From positions 248,001 to 312,000 of the forward strand of contig LATX02000184.1 of the NCBI GenBank assembly GCA_001466705.2: a stretch of 64,000 bases of DNA, read 5' to 3'. Source of the DNA: Moniliophthora roreri (taxonomy: Eukaryota; Basidiomycota; Agaricomycetes; Agaricales; Marasmiaceae). The notes under the pieces were generated by a model. It did no database searches. It saw only the letters and a program-made list of their open reading frames with translations, and had not been told where the DNA came from. Below, piece by piece: positions 26,269-37,972 of this stretch. The number at the start of each line of letters is the position of its first letter. Position 1 is the first letter of the stretch. Position numbers and translations under genes: made by a program.

Positions 26269-28060
26269 TCATACTGTAGCAGAGGATGCGGAAGCAGCGG
26301 ACGACAGAATCATATCTAATGCACCTTTAGTCCGTATGAGCTCCTTCTGGAATCGTATCTCTGCAATGACCTTCTTGCGGAGCCGCACGAAGAGATTGTC
26401 GATCACGGGTGATTGGCCGAGGATTGGGGTGTACATTTCTACGCGAGATATTAGACTTACGGAAATGACTCGAATAGTATGTTCACCTATTACAACTTTG
26501 GCCATATCGCAGACAAGCTCTCCAAAACGAGGATCCGAGACGTATTTCACTAAGAGACGAACTACTGGTTCTAAGAGAACATCGTCACGGTAGGATAGCG
26601 CTATTCGTAAACCATCTCGGTGTATCAGCTCTTGTATGAGGGCGAACGTGATCGTTGGAGGGACGTTCTAAGGAAATGTCAGAGAATGATATATACACGA
26701 CACACGACTAGGTCAATCACCTTTTTGAGTACTGCATCCAAGGCAGCTGAGTACTTAAAACTCTTTAGATACTTGTCATAGTTCTTCAGCCTCTTCGTCC
26801 GCCGACTTTCTATCCGTAATTCATTGACGTCCCCAAGCGGTTTCGCTTTGTTCTTGCCCTTAACTTTTCCTTGACCTATTGCTGGTAGTGAACCACCCAA
26901 GAAAGAATCATACGTTCCGGATTGCAGGATAGTTTTTGCAAGAGAGGACTCGGCATCCGCCTCTGAGGCTTTTGGCTGTCGACGACGGACAGATAGTGTG
27001 CCGTCCGTCATGCCTGCCGCAATATGTGTTTCGTCAGGCTGCTTCGTGCATCAGATTTGGAATAGCCGGCTGAAAGCAAGAGTACGCACTGATACTGCCA
27101 GACAAAGAACCGGTGCCGGATATCTCATCGTGTGTACGACCTTGTACGTGCTCACATCGTACACCTTGACCATCTGATCTAATCCACCCGTCAAAAGTCG
27201 GCTGGCATCAGAATCGAATGCCAATGACGTGACCGTCTTTTGGTGGTTCGACAAAGCTCGGACACATCGACCTCCAGCAACAAGATCCCAGACGCGCAAA
27301 ATGGGTCCTGTCGAGGACAAAGCAATCGTCCCTGATGGGAACATTAGAACTTGCTCTACTGGGACGTTGCCCTCTTTGCTGGAGCCTCCGGCGTTCATCA
27401 CCATTTCGCAGTTGCCTGAACGTGAGTCGAACAGCCGGACGGTGGAGTCGTATGAACCGGTGAGGAATAAGTGGGGATTCGATGTGGAGGCTTGACCAGA
27501 ACGAACATAGTCCGTGTGGTCGGTGAAGGTGGACACACAGGATTGGGATGGTACATCCCAAATTTTGGCAGTGGTATCGTCTGAACAGGAGAGGACCTGC
27601 GTCGGAACTAATGGTGAGAATTTCGTGACGTGAACAGGTTGTTTATGCGAGTCGAATGTTCGTAGGATTGCGCGTGAGTTGATGTCAAAAACCTAATGAA
27701 ACCATGAAAGAAATCTGAAGTTGATACACAGTGTGTTGTACTTACTTGTATGAGACCAGTATCATCTCCCGCAACAAGTAGTTTACCGTCCGCTCTTATG
27801 CAACCACTCCGTGCAACATCCTTAAACCTTGAGACATTTTTGGTGACTTTTTGAGTCCTTGGGGCATAGATTTGCACTCGAGTCGCGGCAGTGACCGCAT
27901 ACCGGTGTGGCTTTGCAGGAGAAAAGTGAACCGAGGTCACTGGTGCATATTCTTTGATGAAAACTGGGTGCTTGAATGAGCGCCAATATTTGGACTCTGC
28001 GTTATGTTTCGAGGAGGACGGCCGAGGGTGCGCTTGGATCACCACCGGTAGGTAATCCAT
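26269..28060 (-). CDS. UTP15: Utp15, U3 snoRNP WD40 protein
   Basis: Component of the t-UTP subcomplex of the small-subunit processome, needed for pre-rRNA transcription and 18S maturation in the nucleolus. The start at 28060 gives MDYLPVVIQAHPRPSSS, and then YWRSFKHPVFIKEYAPVTSVHFSP, characteristic of Utp15. WD40 repeats follow (VLSCSDDTTAKIWD, HLFLTGSYDSTVRLFDSR, ILRVWDL, RLLTGGLDQMVKVYD). Then come MTDGTLSVRRR and the C-terminal UTP15 helical domain (RLKNYDKYLKSFKYSAALDAVL, TITFALIQELIHRDGL, IAEIRFQKELIRTKGALDMI). About 500 residues. The intron at 26439-26486 is 48 nt and stop-free. The start lies 203 bp from that of the divergent TCTP gene, so both ribosome-related genes may share regulation. 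Confidence 0.93.
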
Positions 28061-28190
28061 CGTGGAACTTGGTTTTGAAAAACTTTCTGCTCAGCCATAT
28101 GCATCGGGTTGATAGATACATGAATAACCGAAGCGTGACTGATGATGTGACCATCAGATAGACAAACTGATAATTTTTACTGGTTTACGA

Positions 28191-28247
28191 TTCTCCTCAC
28201 CTTCTTCCTCAACCTCCACCTCCCCTTGACTTCCGCTTTCTCCTTGT
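28191..28247 (+). promoter_or_regulatory. Pyrimidine-rich leader/promoter tract of the TCTP gene
   Basis: About 55 bases of almost pure C and T just upstream of the TCTP start. CT-rich blocks at the transcription start are usual for highly expressed fungal genes and recall the terminal oligopyrimidine leader of animal TCTP. The function is inferred. Confidence 0.4.
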
Positions 28248-28263
28248 AGATATACTCTGAAAG

Positions 28264-29049
28264 ATGCTTCTCTACACCGACGTTATCTCCGGCGACGAGA
28301 TGTTCTCCGATGCCTTCCCTATGTACGTGTTGTATACCGCTTAGATACCGCATAGAACTGACTAGGCCGGCTCTCTTGCAGTAAAATTATCGACGACATC
28401 GTTTACGAGGTGGACTGTTCTATGATGACCGTCAAGGCTGGCGCAGACGTTAATATCGGTGGGTGCACTTTGTTAGCTCAAAGTCATTGCAGATTCTCAT
28501 GATCTAGGCTAGGCGCCAACCCTTCCGCTGAGGAACAGGAGGAAGCTCTTGAAGATGGTGCTACTCAAGTCAATAACGTTATCTACTCCTTCCGTCTCCA
28601 GTCGACCTCATTCGACAAGAAGACCTACCTCACCTACTTGAAAGTGCGTTCAACGAGCTATCCTAGGCTGACACCCCGGCTTGAATCTTTTACTTTTATT
28701 AGGGATACATGAAGGCTGTTAAAACTCACCTTACTGAGAAAAACCCCGAACGTGTTGAGGCATTCGAAAAAGGCGCGGCAGCATATGCTAAAAAGATAGT
28801 CGCCAACTTCAAGAACTTTGAATTCGTGAGCAACAGTCGCTTGGATCTCGAGAGCTGATAACTGATCTCTGAGGTAGTACACTGGCGAGAGCATGAACCC
28901 TGATGGAATGATTGCCCTCTTGAACTACCGGGAGGATGGGATCACTCGTAAGTTGCTCTTTATCGTTAGCCCGCCTACTATTGATATCAATATTTTCGCC
29001 AGCCTATTTCACCTTCTGGAAGGATGGCTTGAAAGAGATCAAGCTCTAA
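28264..29049 (+). CDS. TMA19: Translationally controlled tumor protein homologue
   Basis: Small conserved cytosolic protein associated with ribosomes and stress response. The start at 28264 gives [20 protein letters not shown], then [42 protein letters not shown]-like [30 protein letters not shown], the TCTP signature region [17 protein letters not shown] and the end [13 protein letters not shown]. About 168 residues, exactly the family size. Five or so short introns break it into small exons. The calcium/tubulin-binding and RabGEF-like surfaces are covered. Nothing is missing. Confidence 0.97.
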
Positions 29050-29513
29050 ATTGCAGATTGTGTAATTGTACTTGTGTTGATTATGTAGGATTGTTTTTAT
29101 TTACTGTTATATCGGGATGAATGAGATTGAATGGGCCGTAGAGCTCTCTTCGATGTAAAACTTGAGGTAAACCTGTAAATGTCGCGACGCAGGAAACCGA
29201 CAGTGAAGAACATACCCCACCGGCACTTGAGGGTAAGTGAAACTGAACTGTAGAAGTCACTGACGTCGTCGATGTGATGGTTTTTGAAAACCCGGATTCA
29301 CGACTCGTGAATCGACAGGTACCGGCGACAGCCCAACCTTGCTCCACAGTGCACCAGGACAGCAGTCAGTGAGGCTTGCGAACGTCCAAGTCGAATACTC
29401 AAGCGACGAAGAAGTAATCGGTTCATGCAAGTACTCTAATAATGAATCGGTAGTCGTATGCGTGAGAAAAATTTGCCTTTCAACTAGGCGACGCGTCGCG
29501 CCCGGTTTGTCTG
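29050..29513. other. Intergenic stretch between TCTP and GCP3
   Basis: No gene is supported here. Open frames on both strands are short and without family signal. It holds the TCTP 3' end and the promoter of the following gene. Confidence 0.5.
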
Positions 29514-32500
29514 ATGTCTGCATCACTGTCTGCTCTCGAGTCCATCGTATACTCTCTCGTTCCGGCCTCAAGGAACGACAACTCACTCCGTAATGAGCTC
29601 GTCACGATATGCCAGGACATTCTGCAAAGGCAAGTCGTCTGAATCATGCCATAGTCTCAAGATCTAAAGTACTCGCAGTCGTATCGGACAGCGCCATGAA
29701 CCTGATATAGGTCATCTAGCAGACTTGATCAAGCGTCAATGTACGAGATAAAGCTCTACTTAATTACTTTCAGAGTTTATTCACCGATGTCCCAGTGCTG
29801 CAAACAACATCGTCCGAATCTGCATCCCTTCGTTTCACAAATTTGTTGTCGAGGCTCCTGGACCAGGTGTGTGACAATTTATCTGCTTAAGATACTGTAA
29901 CGACCCTGTATATAGCCTGTATTATCCCGCAAACATGCCTGCATCCAATTCCTGCAATCGCTTGCCTCTTCTCAACAGCACCCATCAGCAACAACACAAC
30001 CTTTCCTCCCCTCATTAGCACCACCTCCACCCTCCAGAAAAAGCGCCTCTAATCCCTCTCCAATATCACAACCACGTTCTGCAATATCCCATCATACCGG
30101 GAAATCCAAGGCCGAGCGGTTGAGAGAATACAGGCTTCAATCAGGCAATAGCTACGCTCCTATTCCTGTATCTCGTCGCAAACTAACCTGAACACTCTCA
30201 AGCTGCCACTCAACTTCCTGAACATTTACTACTACGTGATACATTGTACCTCTTACAGGGTATATCGGGAAAGTATGTTCACTTGTCGTCACAAAGAGAA
30301 TTGGATAGCCAGCATACCCTGGAATTCGTCGAGAATGGGGTGAGCAAAAGCATTATTCTTAGCGTTACCGTTATTGACGTTGTTTGCAGCGATATTATAT
30401 CTCAAACCCAACCAAAGTCCTCATTCACCGTCTCTCCGAGGTCGGGTACTTGTATACAAGAGTGGACGCTTTTGTGCAGGAACGTGAAAAGGCCACCGGG
30501 GTTGGAATGATTGAACAGAGCTTGTGTCATCACTTGCAGACCAAGCTCACAGAGTACTACCGACTCATTGCTGTCTTGGAGTCCCAAATGCCGACTGGGT
30601 CTCCCGACGACAATGCCAACGGAGATCACGAGAGTGGCCTTACGCTTTGGAGGTTGGATGTGTGGATTAATGAATGGAGGTTGCGAATGAGAATGATGAG
30701 TGTGTGCGTAGAGGGTGCTAAAGGTGCGTCTGCTCTATTCCTGCGAATGGTTTTCATGCTAAGTTGTCTACACGCAGAATCGCACGGTGGAGCACTGGTC
30801 AACCTCATTCACAGTTATACCGACAATGGAGACCCCTTTATACGAACATTTACCGACCAATTACTAGAAGAGGTGCGCCGGAAAAGTGTAGAAAATCGTC
30901 TTTGGCCTCAATAATATGACAGGTCTCCAAACCCTTCTTCTCGACTCTACACAAATGGTTATTCTCAGGGGAATTATATGATCCCTTTTCCGAGTTTTTT
31001 GTCGCCGTAGATGCTTCCCTGGCCCATGTTCAATACATGCACCCTTCATCCCTCACTGGCGGAATCAGTCATTTATCCGGCGACATCGACGGCTTCAAAG
31101 TTGATAACGATGACCGGAGGGATGGGGAGCGTGGTCTTAAGTTATGGGAGGAGAAGTATCGATTCCGCAAAGAGATGTTACCGATGTTCGTAGGAGAAAC
31201 CTTCGGCAAAAAGGTGAGTAAACGCAAACTTATCCTTGTACGAGGCTCACTCTTCGTCTCTAGATATTTTCAACTGGAAAGAGTCTCAACTTCATCCGAT
31301 ATAGCTGCCACGACAGCGATTGGGTAGCGACAAGAGAAAAGATGAGCAATACGGGTGGCTGTGAGTATTCATATTCCTTGCAATACACTTCGTTAACACG
31401 CTATAGCTTTGGAGTATAGCGACATTGCCGGCCTGGAACGTTCAATCGACGCCGCGTATTCACTCGCAAGTCAACGCCTATTTGACGTCTTCATCGAGAA
31501 ATTCAAATTACTCGACCACCTACTCGCCTTAAAACACTACCTTTTGCTGGGTCACGGCGACTTTGCTGACCAATTAATGGCAGCGCTAGGACCCAGTCTA
31601 TCCCGTCCAGCCAATGTTCTCTTCCGACACAATCTCACAGCAACGCTTGAAACGGCCATTCGTTCTTCCAACGCTCAGAATGATCCACCAGATGTGCTCC
31701 GCCGACTGGATGCCCGTATGCTAGAGTATTCGCATGGAGAGATTGGTTGGGATGTGTTTACGTTGGAGTACAAAGTTGATCCTCCGATAGATACTGTTAT
31801 TGACCCAGATTCGATGGTCCAGTATCTCAAGCTGTTCAATTATTTGTGGCAGATGAAAAGGGTTGAAGGGACACTGAGCCAATGTTGGATGAGAGTTGCG
31901 GGCGGTGCAAGGACGTTTTTAAGAATGCCCGGTGAGTTTGGAACGTGTGGGTAGTTTACGTTCTGACTGAGGAATGTAGAACTTGAACCTTCATGGCATC
32001 AAATCCGAGGTTGTATGGCCGAGATGATACACTTCATACGCCAGTTACAAGCATATTGTCACTCGGAAGTCATCGAGTGCTCATGGAAGATCCTAATCGA
32101 GTTTTTAAACAAGAGGGAAGGTGACATGGATGCAATGATAGATGCACATCGGAACTATGTAGGTCGGTTAGTAAGGAAAATTCTCTTGTTGAGTTCAAAA
32201 GCCGGCAAAGAGGTAAGTTTTCCAAAACTGTAGCTCGAATAAAAAGCTAATGTCTGCCCCTGCAGGAGAATGTTCTCAACCAAGTCAGAGATCTTTTCTC
32301 GACGATATTACAATTTCGGGAGGCAGTAGTGAGTGACCAAATTGTGTCTACCGAACGGGTACTCATATTCTCTTATTCTCTAGGACAATTTTTACAACTA
32401 CTGTTTATCGGAGTCAGCGCGGCGAGATCGTCAATTGGACGCTGAACGGGTGAGTACATAGCACAATCTTACATTCTCGAGTGTTGACCTTCCTCGCAGG

Positions 32501-32721
32501 GTATTTACACAGGTCCACCAGACGACCAAGAAACGCTAGAAGAAGCCCTTCCCCGTCTTATGCAACCTATCAAAGAATACGGGATGCAATTCACTGAACG
32601 AGTGCAAACTCTAACTCAACACTTGCAAATTCACTCGGATCTCGACTGCCGATTCCTCGGCGTCCGTCTCAATTTCTCGGATTTCTATCGTTCCAAGAAG
32701 GATCCCTCTACCAAATCATAG
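29514..32721 (+). CDS. Gamma-tubulin complex protein 3 (Spc98/Alp6/GCP3)
   Basis: Core subunit of the gamma-tubulin small complex that nucleates microtubules at the spindle pole body. The start chosen at 29514 gives MSASLSALESIVYSLVP, followed by the N-terminal GCP3-type helical region (LRFTNLLSRLLDQ, SRKHACIQFLQSL) and a Ser/Pro linker. The GRIP1 domain starts at LPEHLLLRDTLYLLQGISGKYVHL, the family hallmark, and includes LSEVGYLYTRVDAFV, DGDPFI-like NGDPFIRTF, GELYDPFSEFFV and WEEKYRFRKEMLPMF. GRIP2 follows (FIEKFKLLDHLLALKHYLLLGHGDF, LFNYLWQMKRVE, FIRQLQAYCHSEVIECSW). It ends FLGVRLNFSDFYRSKKDPSTKS. The first intron (29630-29678) appears to be GC-AG. About ten introns; the splice near 30170-30200 is less certain. 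Confidence 0.9.
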
Positions 32722-32916
32722 AGCTCCTCTATCGAGGTTATTGCTGTCGTACGTATGTCTGTATATCTACATCTCTCGCTTTAGTGTATGTTGTATGTAT
32801 ACTTTGCTTTTATCTAGCTTTCGTCGCGCCGTCACACAAAGATGAGTTTCACGATTTAGTGGGATGTTAGATTATCCATAATGCTACTATACAAACTCTG
32901 ATCAGTGGAGTAGAGC

Positions 32917-34711
32917 TTAGAGCTCATCATGACCCTCCTCGGCACCCAAAGGTGCCTGGGCCTCTCCCTTAACGACAGGAGGGGGCACCTCGAGGTTGTT
33001 CCCTGCATGTTCCTCAACGAAAGCAATGAGACTCTCAAGTGTTCGGTCACCCTCGTAGTCAATAAATTCACTTTGTCTGGCCTTCTTGAATTTGAGGGTA
33101 GGGAAACCAGAGATTCTGAAAGGAACAGAAGGAGGGAGATCGTTCTCCTGAGCCTCCATCTTGGCACTACAAGAGAAGGGGCATCAGAGCGTCGCGTAGG
33201 AAAACATCGGCTTTGAACGTACATAACGATCTTATCCTTGAGGTCAGCGTATCTCTCACCGAGTTGATCCCAGGTAGGCTTGAGACGCTTGCAGTGACCA
33301 CACCTTGAGAACAGGATTGGTTCCAATATCAACAAGGGTAACAGGAAACACATACCAGGAAGCATAGAATTCAATAAAGACATCCTTACTGTCATCAAAG
33401 ACGACTTCCTCAAATTGCTTGCCAACAAGGACAAAGACAGGCTCATCCTGCTTCTCGGGGATAGGCTCACTCTTGAGCTCGGGTTGAAGCTCTCCAGCGA
33501 GGTAAGCCTCGACCCAGGCGCGAGCACCGTCGGTGGTGACATCCTTGCTTTGGTCGAAGGGGTACTTGAGCTGCTTCTCGAGGTCCTGGACGACAAACGA
33601 GGGCCACTTGGCTTCAGCAAGGTTCAAAGCCTTTGCGTGGTCACCGAATTTAATGGCGTCAATCCAGACAAAGTTCATCTTGGACTTGAACGCTTCAGCA
33701 ACAGGCTTAATTTTGGCAATGTGCTCATCCTTGTCCGCGGCGGTGGGATCAAGGAAGAGATATGCAAGGGGCTTGGAACTCTGTGCGTAGATACCGTAGT
33801 TCTCGGCATTGACCTCGTCGATGATAGGAATAGACAAGTCCTGGACCCATTCCTCAATATCAGAAACCTGGGCATCGGCGATGGGGTAAGGGTATACGGT
33901 TTTAGGAGCATCGAAGGAACGGTAGACGACGATGGCAGGAGGAGTGACACCTTCGGCGGCAATGAGGTCTTTGTCGGTACTGAGACCGAAGAGGAAGTCG
34001 TCGCGATGCTTTTCAGCGGTAGCGCTGAATGCAGGAGCGGGTGCGTCGGATGCTGAGGAGACGTAAGCGATGGCGACGATCTTGTCGGCCTTTTTGAATT
34101 CTTCAAAGTTATCGCCCTTGACTTCGGAAACGGCAGGAAGGGATTGTCTGGCAGACGTTTCAATGAGAATTTAAAATAGGCACGGAAGTCTCATAGATCT
34201 CACTTGATCATGTAGCTGACGATACCATCTGCCTTTCGTGGACCTCCGTAATCGGTGGGTATGCCGTTTCTAAATACTTTGAGGGTACTATTGAAGCGCG
34301 GGTGTTCAGGGCAACGCCAATCATCAATGAAAGCGGGACTCACGGATATCCCTGGACACCATTGGCTTGGCAGAGATCTGCCTGGTCGACGCAGTCAACC
34401 TTGGCCAACTTGATGTTCTTTTCCTTGAGAGTAGTTGCGGCCTGCTCGTATTGGGGTGCCAACGCTTGGCAGTGACCACACCTGTTGAGCCAATTAGCTA
34501 CCGTTCTAAGAGAATGATTGGTGAATACATACCAAGGAGCAAAGAACTCTACGAGGATGAGGGACTCGGGGTTAACCTTTGCCTCGAAATCTTGCGCCGT
34601 CAGAGTAAGAACATCTGAGGCAGCACCCGCAGAGGAGTTGGCCTCTGTAGAGTCGGCAAGGACTACAGACGTGAGTGCAAGAGCAAGCGCTGATAAGGAG
34701 AGACAGCGCAT
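32917..34711 (-). CDS. PDI1: Protein disulfide isomerase (ER lumen)
   Basis: Oxidoreductase and chaperone forming and rearranging disulfides in the endoplasmic reticulum. The start at 34711 gives a signal peptide ([19 protein letters not shown]). The a-domain follows with active site W-CGHC, then b and b' thioredoxin-like domains ([55 protein letters not shown]), then the a'-domain with the second W-CGHC and the cis-Pro loop FPTLKFKK. It ends in an acidic tail with the retention signal HDEL. About 500 residues, normal. Introns interrupt both active sites at the same place, inside the Trp codon just before CGHC (34482-34532 and 33304-33355). The upstream region carries a TATA box and a UPRE-like site. 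Confidence 0.96.
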
Positions 34712-34760
34712 GATGGGTGAGTATGAGGAAGAAGCAAAAATTTGTTTGAGATGGAGATGC

Positions 34761-34768
34761 CTTATATA
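34761..34768 (-). promoter_or_regulatory. TATA box of the PDI gene
   Basis: Read on the minus strand this is TATATAAG, about 50 bp upstream of the PDI start codon. Confidence 0.5.
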
Positions 34769-34790
34769 CGTGTTTGATCGGGTCTGTAAC

Positions 34791-34800
34791 TGACGTGTCA
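34791..34800 (-). promoter_or_regulatory. UPRE-like element upstream of PDI
   Basis: The 10-mer TGACGTGTCA contains TGACGTG, the core known for XBP1/Hac1-type unfolded-protein-response sites, on the plus strand, and the near-palindrome TGACACGTCA on the minus strand. It lies about 80 bp upstream of the start of an ER chaperone gene, just beyond the TATA box. Binding is inferred. Confidence 0.4.
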
Positions 34801-35825
34801 GTTGATACGTGTCCCGGTCTTGATCTTAGCGCCGATGGCGTCTCGGCAGTGATTCTGAATTCTTCATGTCCTACTCACAGTCCCACTAGGAATCAGATTC
34901 ATCATCTGTCGAGTGCTTTCAACTGCCCTGAGGAAATGCGTTTATCCACAGCGCTTTCGTATCAGCTGAATACGTTTCGAAATTCAAACCGTACATACAG
35001 TAATCCTTCAACTTGGGGCTGCCAGCAAAATGTCATTCTAGTGTGAAATGTGCAATGGAATATGTAAAACGGGTCGAAATTCGCTTCCTATCTGTCTTCT
35101 GTTCGACATTAATTCGGGTGGAATGGTCTGGGTTGGGGAAAATTCTCGTATCTCGTGGCGGTGGTGACGCTTGTTCCAATCATTGAATCAATCTACGTCG
35201 TGATGAGTAGCCGACTGTGCATTGTGGACCGCTGATATGTGATTAGTAAAGTAATTAGTAAAGTGAATTGCGGTGTAGTCTCCTGATTCACTGAAACGGA
35301 TGGAGTAGGTCATGAATACCGAAGAGATTACCAAGACGTGTGCTGGGTTCAACAAGCAGTCGGGTTGCCAGGTAATTGTTACACAGCCTATGGAACAGTT
35401 CAATCTATTAGTTTCAAACGCCAGGAAGAAATCAGCGAGAATACGGGGGTCCATCCATCTGGGATTGGTATCAAAGCTGGTGGCTTGACGTGACGTAGTA
35501 GCTTGAGTCCAGTTATAAACCGGTAGAGACTATTGAGAGCCTTGTAGAATGGTCAATCAAAAATGCCCAAGATCGATTGAGATCACGTCCAATGCAATGA
35601 TCGCGTCGTTTCACGCGTTGAGACGTCATATTCTTGCCTGCAATACCAAAGAGATAGCGTAGATTCTATGCCAGAGGCCAAGCTAGTAGAAAAGTTGCAC
35701 AATGAGAGAAAGCAGAGTGAGTAAACTGCGCAAGCTGCAGGACTTGTTTATCTGTGTTGTGAGTACTATGACGCCGAGAGCAAGCACTAAGGACCGCACA
35801 ACTCACTCTGATACCACCATCCTTA
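34801..35825. other. Intergenic stretch of 1 kb
   Basis: No gene recognised. The longest frame, on the minus strand at 35188-35454, has no family resemblance and no plausible exon partners. The stretch probably holds the distal PDI promoter and the verprolin promoter. Confidence 0.5.
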
Positions 35826-37259
35826 ATGGCGTCCAGCGAGCTTTTAGCTCAAATTCAAGCAGGAAAAAGACTCAAAAAGGCAGAAACAAATGACAGAAGT
35901 GCCCCTCAATTTGATAAACCAAAGGGCGGAGGTGGCATTGCCATGGGAGGAGGTGGTGGTAGTAGCGGAGGAGCTGGAGGGGGCCTTGCTGCAGCGATGG
36001 CAGGTGGTGCAGGACCTCCACAACTCGGTGGTTTGTTTGCTGGCGGAATGCCAAAGTTGAAGCCTGCAGGGTCAAGCCCAGGTAATGAACTTTGTCATAT
36101 ATCCTTCTTCACTTATTCACATATAATAATGTAACAGCAAAAGCACCGACGTTAGGAAAACCTCCTTCAGTACCTAAACGTGATCCTCCGAGTGCAGCTC
36201 CCGCTGCTGCCGCTCCCAGTTTGCCTCCCGGAAGGCCAGTTCCACTACCAGTTGCGCCAGCCGCCCCTCCTTTACCTCACAGTAGGCCAGTTCCGCCACC
36301 GGGAAGGCCAGTACCAACACCGTCGCCTACACCAAGCTCTGCTCCGAATAGAGCAGTACCTCCTCCACCAAAGCCAGCCCCTTCAACACCCACTCGTGCA
36401 GCTCCAGCCTTGCCTTCACGTACCGTTCCTCAGCCTCCAACCACGAATGGTGCTCCGAGCTTACCAGCTCGTAAGCCACCTCCTACTCCGGCACGTGCAA
36501 CTCCTCCACCTGCTCCAGCCCGCTCGACGCCTCCACCTGCTCCAGCCCGCTCGACGCCTCCGCCAGCACCGGCACGCTCAACTCCACCCCCACCAGCGCC
36601 AGCACGCACCCTCCTTGCAAGCGCCCCAGCCCCACCAGTTCGAACAACACCGGCGCCTCCTCCTCGGACTGCATCACCTCTAGCTGCTGCTTCAAGGCCT
36701 GTACCAGCTATACCACCACGAAACGGTCCGAACAGGGCACCGCCCGCTGTGCCAGGTCGAGCTGCACCACCACCACCGCCACCACGACCCTCGGGTTCTG
36801 CACCTCCATCTCCAGCGAAAGCGGCTCCTCCTCCTCCATCCAGAAAACCACCTATAGGTGGCGCACCTCCGCCACCCCCAAGAGTACGTGCTCTTTCCGA
36901 AGCAGGTCCTCCAGCGCCACCTACAACGACGACTTCGTCATTTTCTGAAGGCAGCGAAGGCTCTAGTGCAGGTCCGGGTTCTAGGTTATCAGCACCGCTA
37001 CTGCCGCCTCCGAGAAGGCCACTTTCCGCTGTTGTCAACGGTAGTGTGTCGCCTGCTCCTAGACGAAAGAGTAAGCTTCTCATTTTTGGTCGCAAACTGT
37101 TGATTGATATATTTCATAGTACCCTCACCACCGCCTAATGCCGGTCCACATACGTTCCCTGTGAGCGATTTCCCACCACCGAGACCGTTCCAGCCCAGTT
37201 TGAAGCAGTATACGAGTGGGAGGTTAAGAGGATGTGATTTTGATACAAGCCAGTTGTAA
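35826..37259 (+). CDS. Verprolin/WIP-like actin regulator
   Basis: Proline-rich actin- and WASP-binding protein acting in actin patches and endocytosis. The start at 35826 leads straight into a WH2 actin-binding motif (SSELLAQIQAGKRLKKAETNDRS, broken here only for description: LLAQIQAGKRLKK then TNDRS). A Gly-rich stretch follows (GGGGGSSGGAGGG), then an intron, then about 300 residues of Pro/Ala/Arg text with repeated APARSTPPP and PAPPLP-type SH3/profilin ligands. The C-terminus, after an intron at about 37071-37119, has the WASP-binding-like HTFPVSDFPPPRPF and ends SGRLRGCDFDTSQL. About 430 residues. The opposite strand is open for more than 200 codons, but only as a shadow of the GC-rich repeat. 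Confidence 0.88.
36503..36583 (+). repeat. 27-bp tandem repeat inside the verprolin gene
   Basis: Two identical 27-bp units (36503-36529 and 36530-36556) and a third diverged one (36557-36583) encode successive copies of PPPAPARST. Recent in-frame expansion of the proline-rich region. Confidence 0.9.
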
Positions 37260-37972
37260 GTAGTCTACATTGGATACAGGATATAATCTACTACAAAGTT
37301 CAACGAGGCCGGAAAATGATACAAAGCACAAGCAAGTAGTCCACTGTCTAACGTTTATTATGTCTTGTAAGACCGGAACATTGCATTATGCAAGCCATCC
37401 TAGATCAGAAAAGTATAAAAGGGCTTAAAAGCTGCAGCGCTAACCAACATGGCCATCTATCTCAGAGTTTCAACCCAGTTGAACAAGTGGAACTACTGCG
37501 CCGTCACGGAAGCAGTGTTCAGTGTCTATGACCACGCCTTTTCTGTGCGGTGGAAAGGAAACGATTTGGAGAGATTGTGCAAGTATGCAGGCGAGAGGTG
37601 GAGCGGTTGAAAAGGGAAAGCAGATGGATGATGCGGAAGATGGCGTCGATAAGTGCCTTCTTTCATGCATAACATGCCTCTGCCGCTGAATTACCTTCCT
37701 CACTACCTTACAAAAAGGACTTCAGTCTCATTCATTACATCGACAAGCTGGCAAGCCCCTTACACGGGAGATAGATCTGAATTTGGTTCTATTATCGTCC
37801 TTGGATTACAAAAAGAAAGAATCGCTGATCATTCGTTTCGATGCGAAGATTAAATAAAACTTCATCTGGTGGGAACCATTAACAGCGTACGCATGGCTGC
37901 AGCTGACCCAGCAGGTAGATGGGATACACACATAAACGATGTTTGAGAGCAGTTGGACATACATCGTCCGTC
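37260..37972. other. Intergenic stretch of 0.7 kb
   Basis: Shared 3' region of the convergent verprolin and RBM42-like genes. Short frames only; no gene, RNA or repeat could be supported. Confidence 0.5.

Noticed and set aside
35188..35454. 88-codon minus-strand frame in the PDI-verprolin gap
   Set aside because: No family resemblance, no repeat of composition typical of neighbouring genes, and no adjoining exons.
36430..37095. 221-codon Gly/Ala-rich frame on the minus strand
   Set aside because: Mirror image of the GC-rich proline repeats of verprolin; its composition follows from the sense codons and there is no start context or partner.
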